Shown here: piece by piece, positions 27,950-36,866 of the stretch | Layout: every line of letters begins with the position of its first letter | Position numbering within the stretch: the first letter of the stretch is position 1 | NCBI GenBank assembly: GCA_005954745.1 | Contig: CP040678.1 | Coordinates: 868,001-932,000 of the forward strand | Reading direction: 5' to 3' | Length of the DNA stretch: 64,000 nt | Origin: Halostella pelagica | GTDB taxonomy: Archaea; Halobacteriota; Halobacteria; Halobacteriales; Natronoarchaeaceae | Translations under genes and position numbers: made by a program | The notes under the pieces: generated by a model | The model's input: the letters and a program-made list of their open reading frames with translations, nothing else | The model's database searches: none | What the model was told of the DNA's origin: nothing

Positions 27950-28117
27950 ATGAAATCCGTTCGGAAGGCGCTTCGCGACGGTGACCTGGTCAAAGACACG
28001 TACGGACGGTTGAAGTGCCAGGCGTGTGAGCAGGACCTCACGACGAAAAACGACCCTTCCGAGATAGGGACCGTGCGGTCCTGTCCCGAGTGTGACGGGG
28101 AGTGGAAAGAACTGTAA
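27950..28117 (+). CDS. Small zinc-finger protein of HVO_0758 type (55 aa)
   Basis: This protein begins MKSVRKALRDGDLVKDTYGRLKCQACEQDL and ends CPECDGEWKEL. The two pairs CQAC and CPEC bind one zinc ion in the related Haloferax protein HVO_0758 (family knowledge from memory). The N-terminal helix is basic, unusual for a halophile, and suits RNA or DNA contact. It is transcribed divergently from the MFS gene, with a 90-base shared intergenic region. Confidence 0.85.
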   Translation: MKSVRKALRDGDLVKDTYGRLKCQACEQDLTTKNDPSEIGTVRSCPECDGEWKEL

Positions 28118-28216
28118 CGTCTTGATTCACCGTCGACGGACGGGACGTCCCGGTCCAACGAAACTCCGACCGTTTCTATCTAACTCTCACTGACGGACCT
28201 CCGGTCACCGCGACGG

Positions 28217-29305
28217 TCACTCGAAGACCGCGTCGAACGCGTCAGCACCGAGCGGGTCGAACGTACCGGCGTCGACGTTTTCCTCGACGTGTTCGGGCGA
28301 ACTCGCCCCGACGAGCGAACAGGTGACGCCCGGCGCGCTCCGCGCGAAGTTGATCGCGCGCTGGGCCGTCGTGTCTCCGGACAGTTGATCGGCTACCTCC
28401 TCAGGGATATCGCCAGCCAGTTGCCCCTGAGCGAGGCTCGCGCTCGTAAAGACGTTCAGGCCCGCTTCCCGGGCGAACTGGAGCGCGCTCTGCCGACCTT
28501 CTGGCGAATCGTGACTCTCGACGGTGAACGCATCGGCCATCACGACGTTGAACGGTAACTGGATCGCGCGCAGTCCCGTCGAGGCGTTGTCCGCGTCGTC
28601 CGCCGCGGCGCGCGCCCGGGACACTACTTCCGGCAGCGAGAGGTACTTCTCGTGGTCCGGCGGAACACGAAAGGCGTCCCACGTCGCGACGCCGTACGCG
28701 TGGATATCCCCCTCGTCGACCCGGTGTTCGAGGCAACGGAAGGCCGACTCCAACTGGTCGTACACTTCCTCCCTGGACCGCGTCCGCAGTTGCGTCTCGG
28801 GGTTGTGGACGTAGTACAGGTCGATCGTGTCCACGTCAAGATTCGCCAGCGAGCGGTCCACCTGGTCGTCGAGGTACACCGGTGCGATGCAGTGACTCCC
28901 CCGAACGAGTTCGTCCGGTTCGATCAGTCCGGTGTCGACGTACTCCTCCCGGACGTACGCACCCGGGTCCGCCGGTTTCTCGCCGTCGAACGGGACGAAC
29001 CCGCCCTTGGTGGCGACGAGCACGGCGTCGCGGTCGACGTCCGCGTCGTCGAGCGCTCGGCCGACGACGCGTTCGCTCCGCTGACAGCGGTAGTTGATCG
29101 CGGTGTCGATGACGTTGCTACCGCGCTCCAGTGCAGTGACGATCGATTCCCGGTAGCCGGCGTCGACATCGTCGGTCGGGTCGCCGAGATACGTCCCCAC
29201 GCCGATACTAGAGACGACGCCGTCACCGTACCGCCGGAAGTACGTCCGCCCGAACGAATCGCCGAACCTGTCCCGGTACTCCCAGGTCCCGTTTCCCGTG
29301 GCCAT
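28217..29305 (-). CDS. Aldo/keto reductase family protein
   Basis: This 362-aa (beta/alpha)8 oxidoreductase has VVSSIGVGTYLGD, the catalytic DTAINY with Tyr in INYRCQRSERVVGRAL, Lys in VLVATKGGF and His in LYYVHNPETQL, giving the AKR tetrad Asp-Tyr-Lys-His. The NADP-binding end is FARSAPGVTCSLVGASSPEHVEEN. The substrate is unknown. The ATG at 29305 (MATGNGTWEY) is used because the upstream in-frame segment overlaps and reads as the antisense of the DHH gene. Confidence 0.9.
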   Translation of the reverse strand: MATGNGTWEYRDRFGDSFGRTYFRRYGDGVVSSIGVGTYLGDPTDDVDAGYRESIVTALERGSNVIDTAINYRCQRSERVVGRALDDADVDRDAVLVATKGGFVPFDGEKPADPGAYVREEYVDTGLIEPDELVRGSHCIAPVYLDDQVDRSLANLDVDTIDLYYVHNPETQLRTRSREEVYDQLESAFRCLEHRVDEGDIHAYGVATWDAFRVPPDHEKYLSLPEVVSRARAAADDADNASTGLRAIQLPFNVVMADAFTVESHDSPEGRQSALQFAREAGLNVFTSASLAQGQLAGDIPEEVADQLSGDTTAQRAINFARSAPGVTCSLVGASSPEHVEENVDAGTFDPLGADAFDAVFE

Positions 29306-29360
29306 GTCACCTGGTACGGGCGGGCGAGGAAAAGGGTCACTGGTTTCGAAGGCTGAACGC

Positions 29361-30536
29361 CTACACTTCGCCGTCGAGGGCACCGAACAGACGGTCGACG
29401 AACTCGTCTCGCGAGATGCCCTCTGACGGACCGATCCCCGCCATGTGTTCGATCGACACCTGTCCGCCCCCCATTCTGGCGTGCCCGCCCGCGTCTGCCA
29501 TCGGGATGTCATCGACGACCGCTCGAAGCGCCTCACCCATGTGGACGCGGTCGTCCCGCGACCGGCCCGAGAGGTGGAGGGTCCCTTCGTGGTCGCCGAA
29601 GACGACGACAGCGGTCACCCCTTCCAGACTGGTTAGTTCGTCCGCCGCCTGCGGAATAGCGTCGACGACCGGGACCTCGCCCACGTCACAGACGGCGAAC
29701 GACCGGCGGACCTCGCGGTCGTAGATGGCGCGGGCTTTCGTCTCCAGCACGTCGGCACTGACCTGCGGGTTCGCGATACGGTCCAGAACCCCCTGGTCGA
29801 CGCCCGGGTAGAGGTACGCGCAGGCGTCGAATTCGGCCGCGGAACATCCCTTCGTCAGATGGTTCGTGTCGGACTGGATCCCGTAGAGAAGTCCAGTCGC
29901 TAACTGCTCGGAGACTTCTATGTCCGCGTCGCTCTCGCCGTTATCGGGGTTCGTCTCCGCTTCGAGCGTCTCGAAGTACTCGGCCAGTATCGTGGCACAG
30001 GCCCCGTAGTCGGTTCGGACGTCGGTGAACTCGTCCCCGGTGCCGTTCCCCGGGTGGTGGTCGATGACGGCGAACGGTTCGATCGCCGACGACCCGTCGA
30101 ACCCGCGCGGGGCGTTGTGGTCGACCAGAACGACGTCGTCGCTGGCGATGTCGCCGGCGCGTTCGACGCGTTCGAAGTCGAGTTCCAGAACGGTCTGGAA
30201 CGCGCGGTTCTCCTGATGGCGGATCTCGCCGGGATACTGTAGCGTCGCTTCGGTGTCGACCACGTCCGCGAGATCTGCCACTGCCATCGCGGACGACATC
30301 GCGTCCGGGTCCGGATTCGGATGCATCAGTACCGACACGTGGTCGCGGTCCGCCAGCGCGCGCTTGAACCGTTCCCCGGGCGTCCGTCGAAGCCACGAGA
30401 TAGCGAACCCGACAACGATCAGTGCAACGAGGACGCCCACCGCGATCAGGGCGAGTTCGACCGTGCTCAGCGAATCCACCCACCCCTGAACGGCTTCGAC
30501 CTGCAGAGCGGACGGCCTTCCTCTCAGCGACCTCAT
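29361..30536 (-). CDS. Membrane-anchored DHH/DHHA1 phosphoesterase
   Basis: This 391-aa protein has one N-terminal transmembrane helix (about residues 27-49). The DHH domain follows with HPNPDPDAMSSA (His72, Asp76, Asp78) and IDHHPGNG. The C-terminal DHHA1 substrate-binding part has GGHARMGGGQ (GGH/GGG motif). Soluble relatives cleave nanoRNA or pAp, and the membrane-bound GdpP relatives cleave c-di-AMP. This one has a single helix and no PAS or GGDEF domain. Haloarchaea make c-di-AMP, so a cyclic-dinucleotide role is possible but unproven. Confidence 0.88.
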   Translation of the reverse strand: MRSLRGRPSALQVEAVQGWVDSLSTVELALIAVGVLVALIVVGFAISWLRRTPGERFKRALADRDHVSVLMHPNPDPDAMSSAMAVADLADVVDTEATLQYPGEIRHQENRAFQTVLELDFERVERAGDIASDDVVLVDHNAPRGFDGSSAIEPFAVIDHHPGNGTGDEFTDVRTDYGACATILAEYFETLEAETNPDNGESDADIEVSEQLATGLLYGIQSDTNHLTKGCSAAEFDACAYLYPGVDQGVLDRIANPQVSADVLETKARAIYDREVRRSFAVCDVGEVPVVDAIPQAADELTSLEGVTAVVVFGDHEGTLHLSGRSRDDRVHMGEALRAVVDDIPMADAGGHARMGGGQVSIEHMAGIGPSEGISRDEFVDRLFGALDGEV

Positions 30537-30573
30537 ATCTTCTGGCTCTTTATGAATGACCAAGAACTTTCCC

Positions 30574-31470
30574 CTACAGTTGCTCCTTCCGGTAAGTTTC
30601 GACCGCGTTCCGGTACCCCTCCCTGAAGGTCGGATACGCGAACGTGTACCCGAGACCATGGAGCCTGTCGTTCGAACACCGTTTGCTCGTTTGCAGTCGC
30701 CGTCGAACGGTTTCGGAGAGGTCGTCCTCGGCCAATCGCTCCGCTTTGGTTCGCTTCGCCGGGCGGTCGACGCCGCATTCCGTCGCGAGCCAGTCCGCGA
30801 ACTCCCATTTCGAGACCGGTTCGTCGTCGACGACGACGACGGCATCGCCCCGCGCCAGGTCTTCCGTCAGGAGATGTCGAACCGCGCCCGCGGCGTCGTC
30901 GCGGTGGACCATGTTCAGAAACCCCTCCGTCACCGGCCCCTCGACGTAGCGGCGGAGTCGATACCGGTTCGGGCCGTACAGACCCGCGAACCGAGCGACA
31001 GATCCGTCGATCCCGTACTCGCCGGCGAACTCGCGGGCGATCCGCTCGGCCTCGACCAGCACTCTCGTCTTCTCCGTCGTCGGGTCGAGCGGCGTCGTTT
31101 CGTCGACCCAGTCGCCGCCGTGGTCGCCGTACACGCCGGTGGAGGAGGTGTACACTAGCCTTTCGGGCGACTGTCGTCGCTCGCCGAACGTCTTAATCGC
31201 CGTTCGGAGCCCGTCGACGTACACCCGGCGCGCCGCGTCCGCGCCGCGACCGCCGGAACTCGCCGCGAAGACGAGCGCGTCCACGTCGGGGACGCGTTCG
31301 AGCGATCCGGCGTCGGTGACGTCCGCCTGAACGGCGTCCAATTCCGCCGCGCGGACCGCGTCGATGCCGTCGTCCGACCGTCTGACGCCGAGGACGTCGT
31401 GGCCCGAGTCGCGCAACTGTCTACCGAGTTCGAGGCCGACGTATCCGCATCCGAGGATCGCGACCTTCAT
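30574..31470 (-). CDS. NAD-dependent epimerase/dehydratase-like protein (extended SDR)
   Basis: This 298-aa Rossmann protein starts MKVAILGCGYVGLELGRQL (GxGxxG-type, here GCGYVG). It has DVTDAGSLERVPDVDALVFAAS, a serine/tyrosine region LVYTSSTGVYGDHGGDWVDE and ARFAGLYGPNRY, the pattern of YeeZ-like and nucleoside-sugar epimerase relatives. The catalytic YxxxK is not clear after the TSSTGVYG segment, so the activity may be atypical. It lies upstream of the DHH gene on the same strand (37-base gap). Confidence 0.83.
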   Translation of the reverse strand: MKVAILGCGYVGLELGRQLRDSGHDVLGVRRSDDGIDAVRAAELDAVQADVTDAGSLERVPDVDALVFAASSGGRGADAARRVYVDGLRTAIKTFGERRQSPERLVYTSSTGVYGDHGGDWVDETTPLDPTTEKTRVLVEAERIAREFAGEYGIDGSVARFAGLYGPNRYRLRRYVEGPVTEGFLNMVHRDDAAGAVRHLLTEDLARGDAVVVVDDEPVSKWEFADWLATECGVDRPAKRTKAERLAEDDLSETVRRRLQTSKRCSNDRLHGLGYTFAYPTFREGYRNAVETYRKEQL

Positions 31471-31597
31471 AGGTGACAGTTCGCGCCCCGATACGTAGAA
31501 GCTACGACTGCTCGACCGCGGCGAACGGTCGAACTTGCAGAGCCGGTTCACGACAGCCTCATCGCTTTGCTGTGTGGATGGTTCGGCCGAACTGACG

Positions 31598-32026
31598 CTA
31601 TCGCTGGTTGCTCGCGATGACGTGCTGGATGTGGACGAACTCCTCGAAGCTCATCGGCGCTCTTCGCTCTATCTTCTGCTGGATCTCTTTCGGATCGAGC
31701 TCTAACGTCAGTCCCCGGGAGACAGCATCAACGTCCATCACGCCCGTCGTCATCCCCAGCAGGAGATGCTCGCAGGCTATTTCCCGGACGGTCTCGGCGT
31801 CAGGCGCGTCGTCCGCGAACGCCAGTATCGCTGATGCCTCCTCCAGCGACAGTGACGGTGACTCGCCGTCTGCGAGCGCCTGCAGGGTCGCGCGCTCGAC
31901 TGCGGTCTCCGCTTCGATGCTGTCGACGCCGGCCGTCTCGATGACGCCGGCGAGGTCAGACTCGTACTCCGCCCGGAGGTCCGCCGGCGTCAGTCCGTCG
32001 ACGTCCATCCGTTGCTCGTAGAACAT
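31598..32026 (-). CDS. Conserved helical haloarchaeal protein (DUF5791-like)
   Basis: This 142-aa soluble acidic protein has no membrane helix. It starts MFYEQRMDVDGLTPADLRAEYESDLAGVIETAG and ends DPKEIQQKIERRAPMSFEEFVHIQHVIASNQR. The central LSLEEASAILAFADDAPDAETVREIACEHLLLGM is helical. It matches, as far as I recall, the haloarchaeal DUF5791 family of unknown function. It sits 34 bases downstream of the large operon protein ending at 32061 and may be its last gene. Confidence 0.72.
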   Translation of the reverse strand: MFYEQRMDVDGLTPADLRAEYESDLAGVIETAGVDSIEAETAVERATLQALADGESPSLSLEEASAILAFADDAPDAETVREIACEHLLLGMTTGVMDVDAVSRGLTLELDPKEIQQKIERRAPMSFEEFVHIQHVIASNQR

Positions 32027-32060
32027 GCCCGATGATAGGCGATCACCGTACAAGTGGTTA

Positions 32061-35000
32061 TCACATCGCGGTGGCGTTGTGTCCGGCGTTCGGCCATCCC
32101 GGAGATTCTTCGACGCGCCCGCCGTCCACGTCGCCGACCCCGCTCCTGCCTGGAGGAACGACGACGAGAACAGTCGTCGCCGCGCTGAAACTCACTCTCG
32201 TCGACTGCCCGAGACGCTCGCGCCGCCCGTCGTTGTCGACATCGACTGAAACTTTCGACCCGTCTCGCGAGTACGCGACGGTGCCGCCGGGCGCGGTCGG
32301 TGCGTCGCGACCGGTCCGGACGGTAAAGCGAGCGTACCGTCCGGAGATGTCGACCTGCCAGGCGTTCGCTGTCGCGTACCAGAATCCCGGGATCGGCGTG
32401 ACCGGGACGCCCGACGGGACCGCTCCGCGTGCCCGCGAGAGACGGTCCGCGACGCGGTCGGATGCGGATTCGAGGCCGCGACTCGCGGCGTCGCTGATCC
32501 GGGTTCGGACTGTCTCACGGAGCGCATCGGCGGTGTCCCGAACCGGGCCTTCCGGTGGCCTTACGGCTGTTTCCGCTGTCGCGTCCGTCATCGTCACGTC
32601 GAGGCGCGTACGGATCCGGTCCACCCAGGCGGCGCTGTCAGGCGTCGCAGTCCGGTCAGCGGCGGCGTCGGCCACCGGTCTTGCGGCCGACCCGTTCGTC
32701 ACCGCCAGCGCAAGCGTCGCCGTCGAATTCCACTCGTCGTAGCCGCCCGTGACGACCTCACGACTCGCTTCCTCGTCCAGCGAGGTTGCCGCCGCCAGTT
32801 CCGCCACCGTTTCGTCCGTGACGTTCCCCAGTGCGGTTTCGACGGCGTCTCTGAGGTCGTCACGCTGGGCCCTCAGTTCCTCGTCGTCGACGGCGGCGAG
32901 GGCACGGTTCGTCTCGTGGAGCGTCCGTGCGGCGGTCCGAAGGCTGACGCGCGTCGTATCGTCGACGAACTGCTCGGCGATCCGGTCACCGATCTCGTCG
33001 TACGGGAGCGTCACCGCGTTCTTGTTCCGGACGGCCAATGCGTGGTAGGACCCGTCCTGTCGGATCGCCGGTATGCGTTCGTCGTCGATAGATTCGACCG
33101 TGAGATACGACGGCGCGCCGTCGACGCGCACCGTCATCGCCCCGCCGTCCGACGAAACGAGATGCCGACCGGGGCGTGTGACCGATTCTCGGGCAGCGAT
33201 CAGGTCGTCGAGGCGGTCGCCAGCCACGGAACCCAGTTTGTCCAGAACGTCGTTGAACTCGCCTTGCGTCTCGTCGATGGCGTCCGCCTGTCGGTCGAGC
33301 AGTTCTATTGTACGGTCGACGTACGCGGCGCGTGCCGCCACCCGCGCCCTGTCGGCGACCCCGTCGTACCGGTTCGGCGCGTCGACGAGGTCGGAACGCC
33401 GCGATCGGAGTTCCGCGGCGAGATCCCCGGAGGGGTTCGCTCGCGTGCCGAGCGCCCCTCGTTCGACAGTGACGGTGACGTTGCTGATCCGGTCGCGAAG
33501 GCTCCGCAGGTCGTCGTACACCCAGTCGCCCAGACTAGGCGGTTTATCGCCGACGACAGCGGTGCCCGTTTCGACGCCTTCGTTCTCGACAGCCGCTATC
33601 GCTAGGTCGTTCGCACCGCCGCTATCAGTTACGAGCTGCTCCACTCCCTGTCTCGCAACGGATCCCAGGTTGGGGCCGTTCAGTGCGCCGCCGCGTTCGT
33701 GGACGGCAGCGATCGGGCGGTCCGGCACCCGACCACCGGCAGCGTGTGTTCCGACGACCCGAAGTCCGACGCGATGACGCGTCGTCCACCGGTCGACGGT
33801 CGTTCTCGTCTCGTTGTCGCGCGTCCACTCGCGGTGAGCGACGTGGCGCTCGGCCACTACCTTCCGGTACGTCATCAGTTCGTGCCAACCGTCCGCCACG
33901 TTCGGCGCGTCGGCACGGCCGGTTTCGACGTCGTACGTCGTTTCGGTCGACGTACCGTTGAGCTGCCACCCCTCCCCGCGGGGCTCCGTCCGCGGCCGAA
34001 CATCCGCGTACGTGGTGTCGACCGTCGTCGTGAGGCGTGTCTCTGCCGTGTAACTCTCATCGAGTACAGTCCCGATATCCGGGCCGCTGGTGCCTGTTAG
34101 CAGGTCGTACATCGCTACGTCGGCCGTCCGGTTCACGCCGACGGTCATCGCCGTAGACGGGGACAGTCGGTTCGACGCGTTGTCGACTTGGGCGGCGATG
34201 GAACTGTTCGGCGGGTCCCCCTCTCCGAGAACGTAGTTCACCCACTCTTTGCCCTCCGTGTCGGTTCCAACCAGAGCGTCGGTGATTCCGACCCGCGCCG
34301 TACCGCGTGCGAGACCGACCCGTCCCATCGGATCCGTGCGTCCGAATACGTCCCGCTGGGTCTGCAGCGCCGCGCCGTTCGCCGCGAGTTCGACGTGTCG
34401 GTTTGCGAGGACGTTACCGATCGGACCGCCGCCGTACTGGGCGTACCCGCGGGCCCAGGTCATGGCGTAGAGCCTCGCGGTGACGCGCCGTCCGAACCCA
34501 GTTCCGTCGAGCGCCCCTCGATTCAGTTGGGTCTGATATCGCTCGACTCTGTCGTGAAGCAACAGCGCAGGCGTCGGCACCGTCACTCGGATCGAACGCC
34601 CCCTGCTCGATATCTCTTGGCCGTCGCGCTCGGCGACGAGCGTGACACCATCGATGACGACGTCGAGTCGCCCTTCCCCGTCGCGCTCGACTGAGACGCG
34701 CCGCTTGGCTTCCCTGAGCGTGCTTGCATCGGTCACTGGCGGGAGCGACGCCCGGACATCGACGCTTCGAACGCGTTCGTCGACGGTGTCGAGACGGGAG
34801 TTCACCGTCCGATAGATCCGTATTCTGAGGTAGTCGCGAAACGGCGTGGAGTCGTTCAGAACGCGGCCGTACGTCGTATTGGCTGGCGTTACGACGGGGT
34901 TAGCTGCCGCGCGTCTGCTCGCATCGGCAACTGAATCCCTGATAACGGTCTGGGTGGCGGCGTCTCCGCGGTCGAGTGCTGCGGCGGCGTCGATATCGGC

Positions 35001-35114
35001 GTGTCCCCGGTCCCGGTTCGTCATCGTTACGGCGAGTGTCGCACTGCTGACCAGCAACAGAACGCCGATCAGCGCGAACGGAACGCGGCCACGTCGGTCT
35101 TCGGCCAGTCTCAT
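32061..35114 (-). CDS. Large membrane-anchored exported protein of the TadA/TadC-like operon (DUF7286-like)
   Basis: This 1017-aa haloarchaeal protein has one N-terminal transmembrane helix (about residues 11-32, PFALIGVLLLVSSATLAVTM) and a long outside region. That region has many N-x-S/T sequons (NDST, NVTVT, NGTST, NRTADVAM) and repeated coiled-coil-like Asp/Arg helices. The start ATG overlaps the preceding stop as ATGA (35114-35111). It has no enzyme motif and may be the surface or filament-associated effector of the operon. The family assignment to DUF7286 is from memory of the conserved cluster. Confidence 0.8.
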   Translation of the reverse strand: MRLAEDRRGRVPFALIGVLLLVSSATLAVTMTNRDRGHADIDAAAALDRGDAATQTVIRDSVADASRRAAANPVVTPANTTYGRVLNDSTPFRDYLRIRIYRTVNSRLDTVDERVRSVDVRASLPPVTDASTLREAKRRVSVERDGEGRLDVVIDGVTLVAERDGQEISSRGRSIRVTVPTPALLLHDRVERYQTQLNRGALDGTGFGRRVTARLYAMTWARGYAQYGGGPIGNVLANRHVELAANGAALQTQRDVFGRTDPMGRVGLARGTARVGITDALVGTDTEGKEWVNYVLGEGDPPNSSIAAQVDNASNRLSPSTAMTVGVNRTADVAMYDLLTGTSGPDIGTVLDESYTAETRLTTTVDTTYADVRPRTEPRGEGWQLNGTSTETTYDVETGRADAPNVADGWHELMTYRKVVAERHVAHREWTRDNETRTTVDRWTTRHRVGLRVVGTHAAGGRVPDRPIAAVHERGGALNGPNLGSVARQGVEQLVTDSGGANDLAIAAVENEGVETGTAVVGDKPPSLGDWVYDDLRSLRDRISNVTVTVERGALGTRANPSGDLAAELRSRRSDLVDAPNRYDGVADRARVAARAAYVDRTIELLDRQADAIDETQGEFNDVLDKLGSVAGDRLDDLIAARESVTRPGRHLVSSDGGAMTVRVDGAPSYLTVESIDDERIPAIRQDGSYHALAVRNKNAVTLPYDEIGDRIAEQFVDDTTRVSLRTAARTLHETNRALAAVDDEELRAQRDDLRDAVETALGNVTDETVAELAAATSLDEEASREVVTGGYDEWNSTATLALAVTNGSAARPVADAAADRTATPDSAAWVDRIRTRLDVTMTDATAETAVRPPEGPVRDTADALRETVRTRISDAASRGLESASDRVADRLSRARGAVPSGVPVTPIPGFWYATANAWQVDISGRYARFTVRTGRDAPTAPGGTVAYSRDGSKVSVDVDNDGRRERLGQSTRVSFSAATTVLVVVPPGRSGVGDVDGGRVEESPGWPNAGHNATAM

Positions 35115-35950
35115 CGCTCCCACGTCCTGACGACGATTCGTACTTCACCCACCGAAACGGCCTCCGCGGCCGACTGCGGCGTGTCGAACTGATCGGTGAA
35201 ATCACCGACCGTCCGGTCGACCAGCGCAGCGGTGAGGCGCTCGTTCGTGCGCCGGACCCGTTCCGGGTCGTCATTGTCTACTCGTGAGTCGAACAGCGTC
35301 GCTGCGCGGCGGTACCGTTCCGCTGTCGCTCGCTTCGTCTGGGGGTCCTGTAACGACACCGACGCTTCCTCCGGCGGGAACAGCGCACCGACGACGCCGC
35401 GTGCCGTCACGCGAGCAACTCCTCGGAACCCGTCGCTCGCCGCTCTGACGGCATCGTTCCGGTTAGTAGATGAATCGGACGGAACCGTGAGCGTCGCGAC
35501 GTGGACGTCCGCGTTCGGCGGTGGCACGTCGCCGGCAGTCACCGTTCCCTTTACCGGCGAATTCGGGTACGGTTCCCACGTCGCCCGGACCGTGACTGAG
35601 ACGTTCGGGCGGGCGACTGCGCTTTCGACGACGGCGGTCACCTCTCGTTCGAACGCGTCGCTATCGTCCGAAAGTTGGTGACCATAGACGGTCATGTTCG
35701 CCACCGCCGCATCGGCGAGGAGTTCGGCGAGTGTTCCCTGTGTGGACCGTTCTACGTCTCCGTTCGGGGTCGCGAGCGTGTAGTCTACTCGTGCTGTGCT
35801 CGATCCGACAACGTCGGCCGTCTCGTCGGCGGTGTCCGGACGCGACGGGTCGGTGTCCGCCGGCACGTAGGCGAGCGTCGCGACAGCACCGCTGACGAGC
35901 AACAGGCAAAGCACCGCGTCGACGACCGTACTGACGCCGCGGTCGGTCAC
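35111..35950 (-). CDS. Pilin-like membrane protein in the TadA/TadC-like operon (DUF7284-like)
   Basis: This 279-aa protein begins TDRGVSTVVDAVLCLLLVSGAVATLAYVPADTD. A short charged leader followed by a single long hydrophobic helix resembles archaeal class III (pilin-type) signal sequences. I start it at the GTG 35950-35948, which overlaps the TGA of the preceding gene as GTGA. The outside part is Thr/Val-rich with N-glycosylation sequons (NMTVYG, NVSVTVRA) and ends in an acidic segment. It is likely a minor pilin-like component; the function is unproven. Confidence 0.78.
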   Translation of the reverse strand: MTDRGVSTVVDAVLCLLLVSGAVATLAYVPADTDPSRPDTADETADVVGSSTARVDYTLATPNGDVERSTQGTLAELLADAAVANMTVYGHQLSDDSDAFEREVTAVVESAVARPNVSVTVRATWEPYPNSPVKGTVTAGDVPPPNADVHVATLTVPSDSSTNRNDAVRAASDGFRGVARVTARGVVGALFPPEEASVSLQDPQTKRATAERYRRAATLFDSRVDNDDPERVRRTNERLTAALVDRTVGDFTDQFDTPQSAAEAVSVGEVRIVVRTWER

Positions 35951-36384
35951 GACCACACCTCCACGCGGAGGCGACCAGCCCGGATCCGACCCGGCCCGAC
36001 GCGAACGCTCGCGCTCCGCGACGCCGACACCGCGTCCGGCGGGGCTTCGGGGCCAGCAGTCCAGATCTCGCCTTCGTCTTCGCCGGCCGAGTCAGTTCTG
36101 TTCTGCGTCGACACTGATGCCCCGCCCGTCACGGTGATCCGGATCTCCCGACCGTCTGGGGCAGCGTCGAGGCCGTCCGAGAGGTTCGCCGGTGCGAGTA
36201 CGCCAGCCTCCGAGACGGCGTTCCACACTCGACGAAGCGTCGGATCGGCGCCACGGTCCTCTTCGACGCCCAACGTCGTGTCGACTGCACCGGCGTACAA
36301 AGCGAGACCGGTGCCGACGACGAACAACGCAGCGAGGACGGCCAGCGGTTCCGTCTGGGCCCTACGCGCCGACCAGTGTGACAT
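35947..36384 (-). CDS. Pilin-like small membrane protein in the TadA/TadC-like operon (DUF7285-like)
   Basis: This 145-aa protein starts MSHWSARRAQTEPLAVLAALFVVGTGLALYAGAVD. The RRAQTEPLAVL sequence resembles a prepilin-peptidase site: charged residues, Ala, then Gln, with Glu at +3 ahead of the hydrophobic helix. The remainder has a beta-strand-rich C-terminal half (EIRITVTGGASVSTQNRTDS). It overlaps the previous gene by 23 bases and the next gene by 4 (GTGA), typical of translational coupling. Confidence 0.77.
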   Translation of the reverse strand: MSHWSARRAQTEPLAVLAALFVVGTGLALYAGAVDTTLGVEEDRGADPTLRRVWNAVSEAGVLAPANLSDGLDAAPDGREIRITVTGGASVSTQNRTDSAGEDEGEIWTAGPEAPPDAVSASRSASVRVGPGRIRAGRLRVEVWS

Positions 36385-36832
36385 GGAGACCCCTCCAGGT
36401 GACGTTTCTGACGATGATTCGGTCGTCGGCGCTCTCCCACGTCGCCTCCCGACTCCTGCTCTCGGCGACCTCCCCTCTGAAGGCGGCCTGTGTGACGAAC
36501 ACCTGCGACGGGTCGGCCCCACGTAACACCTCCTGTAGTTTCGACCCGTCGGACACTGGAGCCACGGGCCCGTGCCTGAACGTCGCACGGGTGGTGCCAC
36601 CGTCTCCGCGTAAAGCGATCCTGAACGGCCCGAGGAGAACACGGTCGGCAGATATCGGGTGTTCGGCCGTTCCCGACGTGTCCGACGCGGCGAGGGCGTC
36701 GACGGTGTCGGCCGCTCCGGACGCGTCGGGCGGGGCGTGCGACGGGAGTTCAGTGGCGACGCCGAAAAACGCCAGACTTGCCAGCGCGACGCCGATAGTT
36801 AGGTACCACGTGTCGACAGGAGTGTCGAACAT
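36362..36832 (-). CDS. Small membrane-anchored protein in the TadA/TadC-like operon (DUF7283-like)
   Basis: This 156-aa protein has an N-terminal transmembrane helix, MFDTPVDTWYLTIGVALASLAFFGVAT, without the charged prepilin leader. An acidic exported domain follows, with RVLLGPFRIALRGDGGTTRATF and a C-terminal NVTWRGLHVTLVGA. The ATG at 36832 lies 34 bases after the stop of the TadC-like gene, the longest gap in the operon. No conserved active site is visible. It is likely an accessory subunit of the filament or secretion apparatus. Confidence 0.75.
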   Translation of the reverse strand: MFDTPVDTWYLTIGVALASLAFFGVATELPSHAPPDASGAADTVDALAASDTSGTAEHPISADRVLLGPFRIALRGDGGTTRATFRHGPVAPVSDGSKLQEVLRGADPSQVFVTQAAFRGEVAESRSREATWESADDRIIVRNVTWRGLHVTLVGA

Positions 36833-36866
36833 GGCCCGCCTTCGCCGCCCTATCCCTCTTAAACCC

